A stretch of 64,000 nucleotides of DNA from Amorphophallus konjac. Lineage: Eukaryota > Streptophyta > Magnoliopsida > Alismatales > Araceae. The notes beneath the pieces are model-generated. The model was not told the DNA's origin. It was given only the letters and a program-made list of their open reading frames with translations, and ran no database searches. The position numbers and the translations under genes were made by a program. Shown here piece by piece: positions 31,979 to 43,110 of the stretch (position 1 is its first letter; the number at the start of each line of letters is the position of its first letter). The stretch lies in contig CM040128.1 of NCBI GenBank assembly GCA_022559845.1, positions 227,649,643-227,713,642 on the forward strand, given 5' to 3'.

Positions 31979-32480
31979 ATTGTCTATCCCTTCTTTTTCT
32001 TTTTGTTCTCTTTTGTGATATGGTGTCCCCTCGGGGCCCTTTATGTACTCCCTTTTTAATGGAAAGGAATCTCTTGGCTTCATGCGTCTCCATCTTATTC
32101 TGCATGTGGTTTTATCACTTTGGAAGGTGGGGTAGCGGTTTTGACAATCCCTCATGCGAATGGCTCGTACCTTGGCAGGAGAGCGTCCACCCCTTCAGAG
32201 AAAGGATGGGGAACTCGCTCCACCACGTGACGGCATCCGAGGAGGTGCTTGAACCGAATTTTGTTGGTGGCAGCAAACGTCCTATTGGCCATGTGTGCCG
32301 TAAGGGAGACGATTTGCCGGAATGCAAATGAAGAGGTCTCATCAGAGTAGACGTATGGTCTAGGCTGGGTAGAGACTATTGCAGGTGGGACATTGAAAAG
32401 GATATGTGGTTCTCATCAGAACGGACATAAAGTACGAACTGGACAGATTGTATCATTGGCCGGGCGATGTACCGATCAGC
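31979..32480. other. Non-coding DNA after the antisense gene
   Basis: This is about 500 bp of 3' flank after the TAA at 31976. No gene is recognised. The last 150 bp grade into degenerate copies of the following minisatellite (AGACGTATGGTCTA, ATCATTGGCCGGGCG). Confidence 0.7.
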
Positions 32481-33420
32481 CAACGGTTGACTTCATCATC
32501 GATATTGAGCTTACATCGATGCAAGGGAGATTTTAGAATAGACGTAAGGTCTAAACTGGGTAGGGTTTCATCATTGATCGGGCAAGGTGCCGGTCGATCA
32601 ATAGCGGGTTTCATCATCGATATTGGGTTTATATCGACGCAAAGGGATTTCATGAGTTTCATCAGAATAGACGTAAGGTCTAAACTGGATAGGGTATTAT
32701 CATTGATCGGGCAAGGTGCCAATCGATCAACAGTTGGTTTCATCATCAATATTGGGTTTATATCGATGCAAAGGGATTTCATGAGTTTCATCAGAATAGA
32801 CGTAAGGTCTAAACTAGATAGGGTTTCATCATTGATCGGGCAAGGTGCCAATCGATCAACAGTTGGTTTCATCATCGATATTGGGTTTATATCGACGCAA
32901 AGGGATTTCATGAGTTTCATCAGAATAGACGTAAGGTCTAAACCGGACAGAGGATTTCATCATTGATCGGGCGAGGTGCCGGTCGATCAACGGTTGGTTT
33001 CATCATCGATATTGGGTTTATATCGACGCAAAGGGATTTCATGAGTTTCATCAGAATAGACGTAAGGTCTAAACCGGACAGAGGATTTCATCATTGATCG
33101 GGTGAGGTGCCGGTCGATCAACGGTGGGACGTACGTAAAGGTGTAGGTCTCGTCAGGACAGACGTAAGGTCTATTCCAACAGGTTTTATCGCAGGTGGGG
33201 CTTGCCAAGAAATGCGTAGGCTTCATCAGGACAGACGTAAGGTCTGAGCTGGACAGGCTTCATCAGAATGGTGATGGGTTTTATTGTCGGTGGGACGTTT
33301 GAAAGAGGGTATGTAGATTTCATTAGGGTAAACGTAAGGTCTACCCCGGAAGGGTTTCATCATTGGTGGGGAATGGAGCCAACTGACCGACGGAAGGTTT
33401 CATCAGTGAAGGGGAGGTAA
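32480..33420. repeat. Minisatellite array 1 (129-131 bp period)
   Basis: The start of the unit TTTCATCATCGATATTGGG recurs at 32609, 32738, 32867 and 32998. Each unit also contains AGACGTAAGGTCTA and ATTGATCGGGCAAGGTGCC. Flanking copies are degenerate. Frames across it (32406-32966) are repeat-encoded and not genes. Confidence 0.9.
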
Positions 33421-33458
33421 AGGTAGTGTGTCGGTTGGCATGGAACTTTGAATTACCA

Positions 33459-33690
33459 CATTACTGACCCAAGCGTCCTTTCGGGTTTTCACCGGAGCCA
33501 ACCCCCTCTTGCTTTTGCCCACGCGCCCTTTCGGGTTTTCACGCGGCGGGGTACCCGATTTTGCCTGTAGTGCCCTTTCGGGTTTTCACCACAGCTGGGT
33601 TTTAGCCATTTTTGCCCTCGTTCAGAAAACCTGAACAAGACCGGTGGGGTATCTTTATTTTTAACCCCATTTTTTATATATATAGATGTA
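33459..33690. repeat. Spacer repeat, copy 1 (about 230 bp)
   Basis: Three CGCCCTTTCGGGTTTTCACC sub-repeats are followed by a short inverted repeat (GTTCAG...CTGAAC) and a T/A-rich end. It is a direct repeat of 34900-35130. Confidence 0.87.
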
Positions 33691-33739
33691 CATATATATA
33701 TATTTCCTGAATTTGGACTTTAGCACGGATCAGGCGATG

Positions 33740-34890
33740 TGCTGCTTCATTAGTGGCTACTCTTATCATCGGTATTGGGTATATACCGATGCAAGGATTT
33801 CATAGGCTTCATCAGGATAGACGTAAGGTCTAAACTGAATAGGTTTCATCATTGATCGGGCAGGATGCCGACCGGTCAACAGCAGGTTTCATCATCGGTA
33901 TTGGGTTTATACCAATGCAAATATTTCATATGTTTCATCAGGATAGACGTAGGGTCTAACCCGGACAGGTTTCATCGCTGATCGGGCGGGATGCCGACCG
34001 ATCAACAGCAGGTTTCATCATCGGTATTGGGTTTATACTAATGCAAAGATTTCATATGTTTCATCAGGATAGACGTAGGGTCTAAACTGGACAGGTTTTA
34101 TCATTGATCGGGCAGTGCGCCAATCGATCAACAGCAGGTTTCATCATCGGTATTGGGTTTATACCAATGCAAAGATTTCATATGTTTCATCAGGATAGAC
34201 GTAGGGTCTAGCTCGGACAGGTTTTATCATTGATCGGGCAGTGCGCCAATCGATCAACAGCAAGTTTCATCATCGGTATTGGGTTTATACCAATGCAAAG
34301 ATTTCATATGTTTCATCAAGATAGACGTAGGGTCTAGCCTGGACAGGTTTCATCGCTGATCGGGCAGGATGCCGACCGATCAACAGCAGGTTTCATCACG
34401 GCGGGACGTAAAGAGATATGCAGATCTAGTTGGAACAGACGTAAGGTCTAAACTGGACCGGTTTCTTTTCCGATCGGACAGCGAGCCTGTCAACCAAAGG
34501 TAGGTTTCATCATCGGTATTGGGTTTATACCAATGCAAAGATTTCTTATGTTTCATCAGGATAGACGTAAGGTCTAAACTGGACAGGTTTCATCGCTGAT
34601 CGGGCAGTGCGCCAATCGATCAACAGCAAGTTTCATCATCGGTATTGGGTTTATACCAATGCAAAGATTTCATAGGTTTCATCAGGATAGACGTAAGGTC
34701 TAAACTGGACAGGTTTCATCATTGATCGGGAAGGATGCCAATCGATCAACGGTGAACTTCACCATGGTGGGAATTTGGACAAGGTATGAGGGTTTTATCA
34801 GGACAGACGTAGGGTCTATACTGGGTGGGTTTGATCGTTGATCGGGCAAGGTGCCGGTCGATCGATGAGAGGTTTATGGCGGGAGGTGAG
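33740..34890. repeat. Minisatellite array 2 (126 bp period)
   Basis: It belongs to the same family as array 1, with TTTCATCATCGGTATTGGG at 33887, 34013, 34139 and 34265. It is followed by a partly different unit at 34390-34500 and two more copies. Arrays 1 and 2 plus their spacers form a larger duplicated block. Confidence 0.9.
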
Positions 34891-34899
34891 GCTTCTTTA

Positions 34900-35130
34900 G
34901 GATCACCACGTTACTGACTCAAGCGCCCTTTCGGGTTTTCGCCGGGGCCAGCCCCCTCTTGCTTTTGCCCACGCGCCCTTTCGGGTTTTCACGTGGCGGG
35001 GTACCCGATTTTGCCTGAAGTGCCCTTTCGGGTTTTCACCACAGCTGGGTTCTAGCCATTTTTGCCCTTGCTCAGAAAACCTGAACAAGACCGGCGGGGT
35101 ATCTCTATTTTTAACCCCATCTTTTTTTTA
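34900..35130. repeat. Spacer repeat, copy 2
   Basis: It is nearly identical to 33459-33690, including the triple CCCTTTCGGGTTTTC sub-repeat. Confidence 0.87.
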
Positions 35131-35214
35131 TTTATTTATTTTCATTCTTTTATTCTCTCTTCCCCTCTTTTTTGGGAGGGTGACAAGTCGGAATGCCATT
35201 AGATCATGATGAGG

Positions 35215-36895
35215 GATGGCTTGGCTAGGGCGGAGTGCCGCTATACCAAGAAAGGGTGTAGCTCGGCTAGGGCGGGATGCTGCTAGACCAAGGAAAGGGT
35301 ATATCTCGGCTAGGGCTGGATGCCACTAAGCCGAAGAAAGGTAGCTTGGTTAGGGCGGAGTGCCACTAATCCAAGGAAAGGGTGTATCTCGGCTAGGGCG
35401 GGATGCCGCTAAGCCAAGGAAAGGGTGTATCTCGGCTAGGGCTGGATGCCGCTAAGCCAAGGAAAGGGTGTATCTCGGCTGGGGCTGGATGCCGCTAGAC
35501 CAAAGAAAAGGTGGCTTGGCTAGGGCGGAGTGCCACTAGACCAAGGAAGGGTAGCTCGATCAGGGCGGAGTGCCACTAGACCAAGAAAATGTAGCTTGGT
35601 TAGGGCGGAGTGCCACTAGACCAAGGAGAGGTGGCTCGGTCAGGGCGGAGTGCCACTAGGCCAAGGAAAGGGTGTATCTCGGCTAGGGCGGGATGCCGCT
35701 AAGCCAAGGAAAGGGTGTATCTCGGCTAGGGCTGGATGCCGCTAAGCCAAGGAAAGGGTGTATCTCGGCTGGGGCTGGATGCCGCTAGACCAAAGAAAAG
35801 GTGGCTTGGCTAGGGCGGAGTGCCACTAGACCAAGGAAGGGTAGCTCGATCAGGGCGGAGTGCCACTAGACCAAGAAAATGTAGCTTGGTTAGGGCGGAG
35901 TGCCACTAGACCAAGGAGAGGTGGCTCGGTCAGGGCGGAGTGCCACTAGGCCAAGGGAAAGGTAGCTCGGTTAGGGCGGAGTGCCACTAAGCCAAGGAAA
36001 GGTAGCTTGGTTAGGGTGGAGTGCCACTAATCCAAGGAAATGGTGTATCTCGGCTAGGGCGGGATGCCACTAAGCCAAGGAAATGGTGTATCTCGGCTAG
36101 GGCTGATGCCGCTAGACCAAGGAAAAGGTGTATCTCGGCTAGGGCTGGATGCCACTAAGCCGAAGAAAGGGTGTATCTCGGCTAGGGCGGGACGCCACTA
36201 AGCCAAGGAAAGGGTGTATCTCGGCTAGGGCTGGATGCCACTAAGCCGAAGAAAGGTGTATCTCGGCTAGGGCTGAATGCCACTAAGCCAAGGAAAGGGT
36301 GTATCTCGGCTAGGGCTGGATGCCGCTAAGCCAAGGAAAGGGTGTATCTCGGCTAGGGCAGGATGCCGCTAGACCAAGGAAAAGGTGGCTCGGCTAGGGC
36401 GGGGTGCCACTAGGCCAAGGGAAAGGTAGCTTGGTTAGGGCGGAGTGCCACTAAGCCAAGGAAAGGTAGCTTGGTTAGGGTGGAGTGCCACTAATCCAAG
36501 GAAAGGGTGTATCTCGGCTAGGGCGGGATGCCACTAAGCCAAGGAAAGGGTGTATCTCGGCTAGGGCTGGATGCCGCTAGACCAAGGAAAAGGTGTATCT
36601 CGGCTAGGGCTGGATGCCACTAAGCCGAGGAAAGGGTGTATCTCGGCTAGGGCGGGATGCCACTAAGCCGAGGAAAGGTAGCTTGGTTAGGGTGGAGTGC
36701 CACTAATCTAAGGAAAGGGTGTATCTCGGCTAGGGCGGGATGCCACTAAGCCAAGGAAAGGGTGTATCTCGGCTAGGGCTGGATGCCGCTAGACCAAGGA
36801 AAAGGTGTATCTCGGCTAGGGCTGGATGCCACTAAGCCGAGGAAAGGGTGTATCTCGGCTAGGGCGGGATGCCACTAAGCCAAGGAAAGGGTGTT
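35215..36895. repeat. Minisatellite array 3 (about 43 bp period, about 40 copies)
   Basis: The unit is AAGGAAAGGGTGTATCTCGG followed by CTAGGGCTGGATGCCGCTAAGCC, with shorter variants containing GGTAGCTTGGTTAGGGCGGAG. A block of about 285 bp (six or seven units) at about 35385-35665 recurs almost unchanged at about 35672-35955, so recent segmental duplication has occurred. The array ends within 10 bp of the integrase stop. Confidence 0.92.
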
Positions 36896-36904
36896 TTGGC
36901 CCGA

Positions 36905-38122
36905 TTACTCGGGGAATATTGGTTGTGCAGCATGATACAGCTTGAGGTGTTTACCATTGAGTGGCGAGAACTGAATTTCCCCTCGATGGTTAACAACTAC
37001 GTAGGCCCCTCCTTCGTAGACCCTTTGTATTACATAAGGACCTTCCCAATTAGCATTCAGCTTTCCTTTTGGGTTGGACGCCATGACTTCTTTTTTCTTG
37101 ACCATGACGAGGTCACCTTTCTTGAATTCTCGTCCTCTTACGAGTTTATTGAATGCAGTGGCCATGCGGGCCTGATACATTTGGATATTCTTCTGAGCTT
37201 GGAGGCGCTTCCCTTCCAATTCAGTCAGTTCTTCTAACCTTCTTTCAACATTTGTTTGTTCGTCACGGGCCAGGCCATATTGGATTGACACTCTGAGTGA
37301 CGGGACTTCCAGCTCTAGTGGAACCACTGCCTCTGAGCCGTATACCAATGAGTATGGTGAGCACCCTGTAGGTGTCTTAAAGACGGTGCGGTATGCCCAC
37401 AGAGCTTCATACATCTTATCTTCCCAGTCCTTCTTATTAGAACTGACAACCTTGGCTAGCAAGGTGCACAAAGTCTTGTTAAAAGCTTCTGCCAATCCGT
37501 TTGCCTGGGGATTGTAGGGAGTAGAGGTTCTCCATTCAATCTTATACTTCTCGGCAAGCCGATAGATTTTCTGATTTCTGAAATGACTTCCATTATCAGA
37601 TATTATTCGGTTGGGGATCCCGAACCGGAAGATAATATTCTGCTTGATAAAACTGGCGACCAGTTCACTAGTCACTTCTCTTAATGCTACAGCTTCCGCC
37701 CATCGGGAGAAGTAATCTGTCATGGCCAATATGTACTTATGACCGGCCGAGGAAGTCGGCAGTGGCCCGACTACATCAGTTCCCCATTGTGCAAATGGCC
37801 AGCTAGGAACTGTAGGGTGCAGAGTTGTAGGTGGCCTTCTAGGCACGGTAGCATGCTCCTGACACTTCTGGCATGACTTTGCAAATTTACAGCAGTCTTC
37901 AAACATGGTAGGCCAATAGTAGCCCAGCTTTTTGATTTCTATCTTCATTTTGGGGCCAGCCTGGTGGGCGCCTGCTGTCCCAGCGTGTATTTCTTTCATC
38001 GCTTGCCAAGCTTCCTCAGTGGACAGGCAGCGGAGTAGAATCTTTTTGCGTGCATCCGCCATTATTCGGAATAAAGTTCCATTTCTGAATTCATAGGAAT
38101 CTTTGATTCTCAGGAGTTTCAT
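36905..38122 (-). pseudogene. Element 3 integrase
   Basis: This is the most intact domain: a 405-codon open frame. The zinc-binding HHCC is present (HAGTAGAHQAG...CQKCQ). The DDE core has all three acids: GTDVVGPLPTS, SDNGSHF, and Glu in QANGLAEAFNKTL. The C-terminal GKLNANWEGPYVI motif follows. It ends LYHAAQPIFPE then TAA at 36905. There is no chromodomain, as expected for a non-chromovirus. The minisatellite begins within 10 bp of the stop. Confidence 0.92.
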
Positions 38123-38146
38123 CTTTTCCTCCCTTTTCTGTGGCAG

Positions 38147-38821
38147 TTATTGGCGCAGAAACCACTGTAGCAAATGCTGTCTCCAATCAGACGCCTGTAC
38201 TGCGCTGATAGTGGCAACTTCTTCCTCTTCGGGGCACCCTTCTAGCATACTGGGGACTTGCCTCCGGTTCATAATAATAATGTTCAGTGTTTCATCTGGC
38301 GGGACTGCTAGCGAGCTGGCCAGCTTTGCCAGTGCATCAGCCTGGGCATTATGTCCACGGCCCACATGTTTGAGTTCAATATGATAGAACTTTGCCATGA
38401 GGCGTACAGCTTTCTGGTGATAGGGATCTAGTTCTGGCTTCCGCACTTCGAACTCCCCTTGGACTTGTTTTATTATCAACATCGAATCACCGAATACCTG
38501 AAGCATTTGGATACCCATGTTGAGGCTGATATTGAGTCCGATTATCAGAGCTTCATATTCGGCTTCATTATTGGTGCATGGCTTGTTTATAGAACATGAA
38601 GTATGCACAACCTCCCCCTCTGGTGATTTCAGCACAATACCGGCTCCAGCCCGTATTCTGGTCTTTCCATCAGAATCTGTCTCCGTTCTGGATGCTCCAT
38701 CAAAGAACAGTTGCCACATAACTGGCTGAGCTTGACAGGCCTCGAGTGTCTCATCATCGGGTAATTCAGTCCCCAACATATCATTCTTCGGCACAGGATG
38801 CTCCGCGAAGAAATCAGCCAC
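38147..38821 (-). pseudogene. Element 3 archaeal-type RNase H
   Basis: A second RNase H begins after VADFFAEHP. Motifs are LFFDGASR (first Asp), GIVLKSPEG, TNNEAEYEALIIGL (Glu), VFGDSMLIIKQVQGE (Asp) and HVGRGHNAQADALAKLAS (His/Asp). All four catalytic positions are present. This duplicated domain, absent from most Ty3 elements, marks the Tat lineage. It is joined in frame to RT by a TAG at 38825 and to integrase by a TAA at 38147, both readable as former Gln codons. Confidence 0.88.
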
Positions 38822-38824
38822 GGC

Positions 38825-40144
38825 CTATCCTTTTATTGCCCTCTGGGGTATATATGTGATATCGAATTCCATCAGAATTACTGCCCATTTGCCCAACCGG
38901 CCTTTTAGTACTGGCTGAGTCAATATGTATTTGAGTGGATCTGCTGCAGATATCAATCTGATTTCATGTGACAACATGTAGTGTCGGAATTTTTTGACAG
39001 CAAAGACTAGTGCCAAGCAGGTCTTCTCTATGTAGCTGTAGCTTTCTTCAGTTCTCATCAGCCTCCTACTTAGGTAGTACAGGGCTTGTTCTTTGCCTTC
39101 CTCATTTATCTGTGCCAGCATTGCCCCCAGGGAACAGTATGTGGCTGCGATATACAGTATCAAGGGCCTGCCCTTAATGGGTGCCCCCAGCACCGGAGGG
39201 GTCTTGAGGTATTCTTTCAGCTTCTCAAAGGCTTCCTGACAGCCATCGTCCCAGAGGAATGGCACATCTTTCATCATGAGTTTGTGAAAGGGGTGGCATT
39301 TTCCTGATAGATTTGATATAAATCGTCGGATGTAGGCCAGACGCCCTTGCAGGGATCTCAACTCGTGCAGATTCCTTGGTGGAGGGAGCTCCTGGATAGC
39401 TTTAATCTTGGATGGATCAATTTCAATACCCCTATGTCGGACAATAAATCTGAGGAATTTTCCACTGGACACGCCAAAGGCGCATTTCATAGGATTCATC
39501 TTGAGTTCATATTTGCGCAACCTCTGGAATACTATCCTTAGGTCTTGCAAATGATCTTCTCTTTTGCTGGTTTTTACCACCAGATCATAAATGTAGCACT
39601 CTACCTTTTTGAAGAGTAGATCATCAAAGATCTTTGTCATAGCTCTTTGGTAGGTAGCGCCGGCATTCTTGAGGCCGAACGGCATCCTTTTGTAGTGAAA
39701 TATCCCCTTCAGAGTGCGGAATGCAGTGTGCACTCTGTCTTCTTCAGCAATCCAGATCTGATTGTATCCGGATGACCCATCCATAAATGATAGGGCCTCA
39801 TGGCCAGTAGTTGCATCGATCATCACCTCAGTGATTGGCATCGGGAAATCATCTTTCGGGCAGGCCTTATTAAGGTCCCGGAAATCGACACATATTCTGA
39901 TCTGCCCGTTCTTCTTCTTTACGGGCACTATATTGGCCAGCCATGTAGTATACTGGTTTTCTTCGACAAAGCCTACGTCAATCAGCTTGTCAACCTCTTT
40001 GTTAATCTGATTTATCAGTTCAGGACGCATTCTCCTGGAAGGCTGCTTTACAGGGTTAGCCTCTGGGTTTATTGCCAATCGGTGCTGTGCCACATCAGAG
40101 CTCAGTCCTGGCATTTCATCATATGTCCATGCAAAACAATCTCA
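38825..40144 (-). pseudogene. Element 3 reverse transcriptase and Ty3 RNase H
   Basis: An in-frame TGA (40142-40144) sits in EF-stop-DCFAWTYDEMPGL, where CGA is the simplest ancestor. RT blocks are intact in order: HRLAINPEANPVKQ, VDKLIDVGFVEE, VPVKKKNGQIRICVDFRDLNKACPKD, FMDGSSGYNQI, TAFRTLKGIFHYKRMPFGLKNA. The catalytic YxDD box reads YIYD (KVECYIYDLVVK), so one metal-binding Asp is lost. The connected RNase H follows to IPQRAIKG and TAG at 38825. The first RNase H Asp region reads LYIAATYCSLGAML, so it is probably inactive too, as in many Tat elements. Confidence 0.88.
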
Positions 40145-40371
40145 GAATTCTGTCAAGAACTGTATATATTGTTCCCTGACATCTGGCTCCAGCAGTGCGC
40201 TGAGGAATGTCGGCCTTTGCTCATCTGCGGACCCCACCCCAAATTTATTTCTATCAGCTCATCGACGGTGGCTTGGCCTCTGTCTTCGACTTCGGGCGGG
40301 GCTTCTTGCAAATCAATAAAGCCTCCCGGGATATAATCTTCTTCAGTTTCATGCTCCTCTGCTTCATCATA

Positions 40372-41169
40372 CTAGTCATCAGCGGATGCTGGCGCATCGT
40401 ATAGGGCCAATACTACCGGATCCTTTGCAGTCTGCTCCGAGGGCGAGACTGGTTCAGCAGGAAATTCAGAAGTGGACCCCTCCATCCTTCGAGGCTCTTC
40501 TAATGTGGGCTCCCCTGAAAGGTCATCATTCTGTAGAGCCCGGAATTCTTCTAGGATGCGCCCAAACTCCAGACACTCCTCCAGCTCTCTGGCTATTTGA
40601 TCTTCATCCGGGGTTCCCGTATCAAATTTTGCTTCAGCCTGGAACAGATCCTCTTTGGAAGATAGGTCCTCCCAGTACCAAGCTTTCTTTGTCTCATCAG
40701 ATGTCTCTGTTTCTGGCAGGTTGTCTGAGACTTCATTGCTTATTATGGATTGATAAATGATTTCTTCATCTTCCGAGGGGTATTTGTCATATCCTACCTC
40801 GGGAGGATCGTCATGCTGGTAGGAGACAGATATGACGTCTACCTCAGCCTCATAGTATTCTTGGAGGGTATAACCCAATCCTGGGTGTTGAGTGATCTTC
40901 CTCATTTCTTTACTATCTCGAGGCGGATCCCACAGTTCCTTGAATGCCTTCTTCTGAGCAGCAGGCTGCATTAATGGCATTTGCATCTTGGAGAACATTT
41001 GTGCAACCCGTTGGGTAGTGTAATCCAAGCCTGTAATCAGTACCATCCGGTTTACAGCTTCTTCAGGGGCCATACAGTCTTGATCATCTTCTTCGACTGG
41101 CTCCCCGGTGTAGAATATAATAGGAGGCTCGCAGAAGCGAGGGATTTCCATAGTCTTCAGTGGTAGCAC
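40372..41169 (-). pseudogene. Element 3 protease-RT spacer region
   Basis: This segment follows the protease in the same frame after a single TAG. It is strongly acidic (EVDVISVSYQHDDPPEVGY, SEDEEIIY, ETETSDETKK), as is usual between protease and RT in Tat elements, where it precedes the DELIEINLG motif. That motif is visible at about 40270-40240, beyond a TAG at 40372. A length change in the GGGGTGGGG run at about 40230-40240 then shifts the frame into RT. Confidence 0.75.
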
Positions 41170-41208
41170 CGTTTGGTACTCAAGGCTGACGATGGGTTTA
41201 AATAAACC

Positions 41209-43110
41209 CTACGGCACCTCCACCTGAGTGTACTTTTGCTTCATTTCTTCATCGGCATTATCTGGGTGGACGCTAGGAGGGGTAATCCGAGCAAAGTCAC
41301 CGGCATAAGAGATGTGAGATACATTATGCTTCTTAACATAGCCCTTTGGTGGCGGTGGCGACCAGTTCCTTATCTCTGTCTCAGGCTTTTTCTGGCTGAC
41401 CACAGCCTCTTTCCTTTCGCAATTTTGTGACACCTCGGTGTAGTAGGATGCATCGAGCATATGGCACTCGAACACTTCGAAGGGATGCAGATCCGCAAAC
41501 ACCCTTTCTTCTTTTCCTTCATGGCAGTATTTAATGCACTGATGTAGCGTGGATGGCACTATTCGATATTCATGCAGCCACGGTCTCCCCAGCAGGGCCT
41601 TATACGTGGTGTTGGAGTCGATCACATAGAATCGTACCACTGTAGTGAGGTCTCCCAATGTGAGGTTGAAATCAGCTACCCCAAGAGGTGTCTCACACTT
41701 TTGGTTGAATCCTGCAATCTTCATGTCTCTGACCTTGGTAAGCTGCAGATCAAAGTAATATTTCTGATAGATGCGGTATGGGAGAATGTTCACAGCAGCC
41801 CCGGGATCTATCAGTATTCTGCTTATCGGCTGACAGTTCAGGGAACCCCTCATATACAGCGGTCTGTTATGGCCGGAATTTGGGATTAGCATATCATCCT
41901 CTGTGAATGTGACTGATGGACCAGAATTCACTTCTGTCAAGAGTGCTTCATACTGTGCCGGCGACTGCAAGGCATCAATAATGGCTTGGCGAGCCTCTTC
42001 ACTCAGAGAGAGGATTTCCCAGATGGAGAACCTGGTAGGGAGCTTCTTTAGCATTTTCATGATCCGGCTGCCCACCCGGACGTTAGACAGTCTCATCTCC
42101 TCCACCCAACGGGGTCTTGGAGGTTCATGTGGTGCCTGTGGCCTTTGCTGCCTAGTGCCGGTTTTACCGTCTTGATCGGTTTCCCGGGAGGCTTCTTCTG
42201 TAGTAACGACCCCTGTTTCTGCTAGAGGGTTACTTCCTTTATTTTCTTCATGCTGCTTCTGCTTTCTAACTGCAGTCTGCTGGCATTTATTGCTTTTCGC
42301 TGGGGCCGTGTGAGCCAACTGTTCATTTTCCAAACTGGACAAGAATTCCAGGAATGAAGGAGCCTCTTCCTTTTCTTGGTACAAGCTGGCAGGGGGAGGA
42401 ACCTGGACACCTCGTACCTCTGGCTCAGGGATCTGATAGGGTTGCTCCCCTCTGAATATAATATTAGGATTAGCTGGTGGCGGGCGCCCCCATCTTTTCC
42501 CAGAACGTGTTGCATGGGCTGAGGTAGAGGCCTCAGCATGGTTGGCTTCTAGCGGGGCATTTGATGCTTCATCCTCATCATTCTCCCCGGGCAAGGAAAA
42601 GAGTACCGACAGGGTGCTGCATTGTACTGTCGTGACTTTCTTTCCCCTTTTGGACTTGGGCCGTCTCTTCTTCTTCTGGGAATTTGGCTTTGCTGGCTCC
42701 TGCCCCTAGAAGGGCTCATTTTCAGTTTTTTCTTGTTCTGCCTCTGGTTGCTCTTTCATTTTCAATTCTTCAAGCTGCTCCCAGAGTATACAATCTTTTA
42801 CCAGCAGGTTTTTGGGCTTTTTCTGCTCATATTCATCAAGCTCATTGATATACTGCTGTAGACGCCTGGCTGTAGGACTTACTTCTTTATGTGCAGGTAG
42901 GGGAGTTTGTCTCCTCCGGTTGTGAGTAGGGATCCAGATGACTGGCCCGGTCTCAGTTGTACGCCATACTGGCTTTACTGGAGGCGGCTCAGGCCTTGGG
43001 GTGACACCCCGATAGTTGCCCCACTGGTGCTGGCTGCAAGAGTCTTTTTCCTGTTCTTTATGGGCTTCGTCTGCCATCCTCCCTGATCTTTCAGTGGGGT
43101 GAGGAGGCAA
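41209..43110 (-). pseudogene. Element 3 gag-pol linker and aspartic protease
   Basis: A hydrophilic Pro/Gln/Lys-rich linker is followed by the protease core (ILIDPGAAVNILPYRIYQ at about 41816-41763). The usual D-x-G triad is present as DPG, and the chain continues to LLGRPWLHEYRIVPSTLHQCIKY, the conserved second half. An in-frame TAG lies at 42706 and another ends the segment at 41209; the frame then continues to 40372. The linker contains no domain I recognise. Confidence 0.82.

Noticed and set aside
32406..32966. 186-codon plus-strand and 155-codon minus-strand frames in minisatellite array 1
   Set aside because: The translation is just the 129-bp repeat (129 is divisible by three), so openness is expected without coding.
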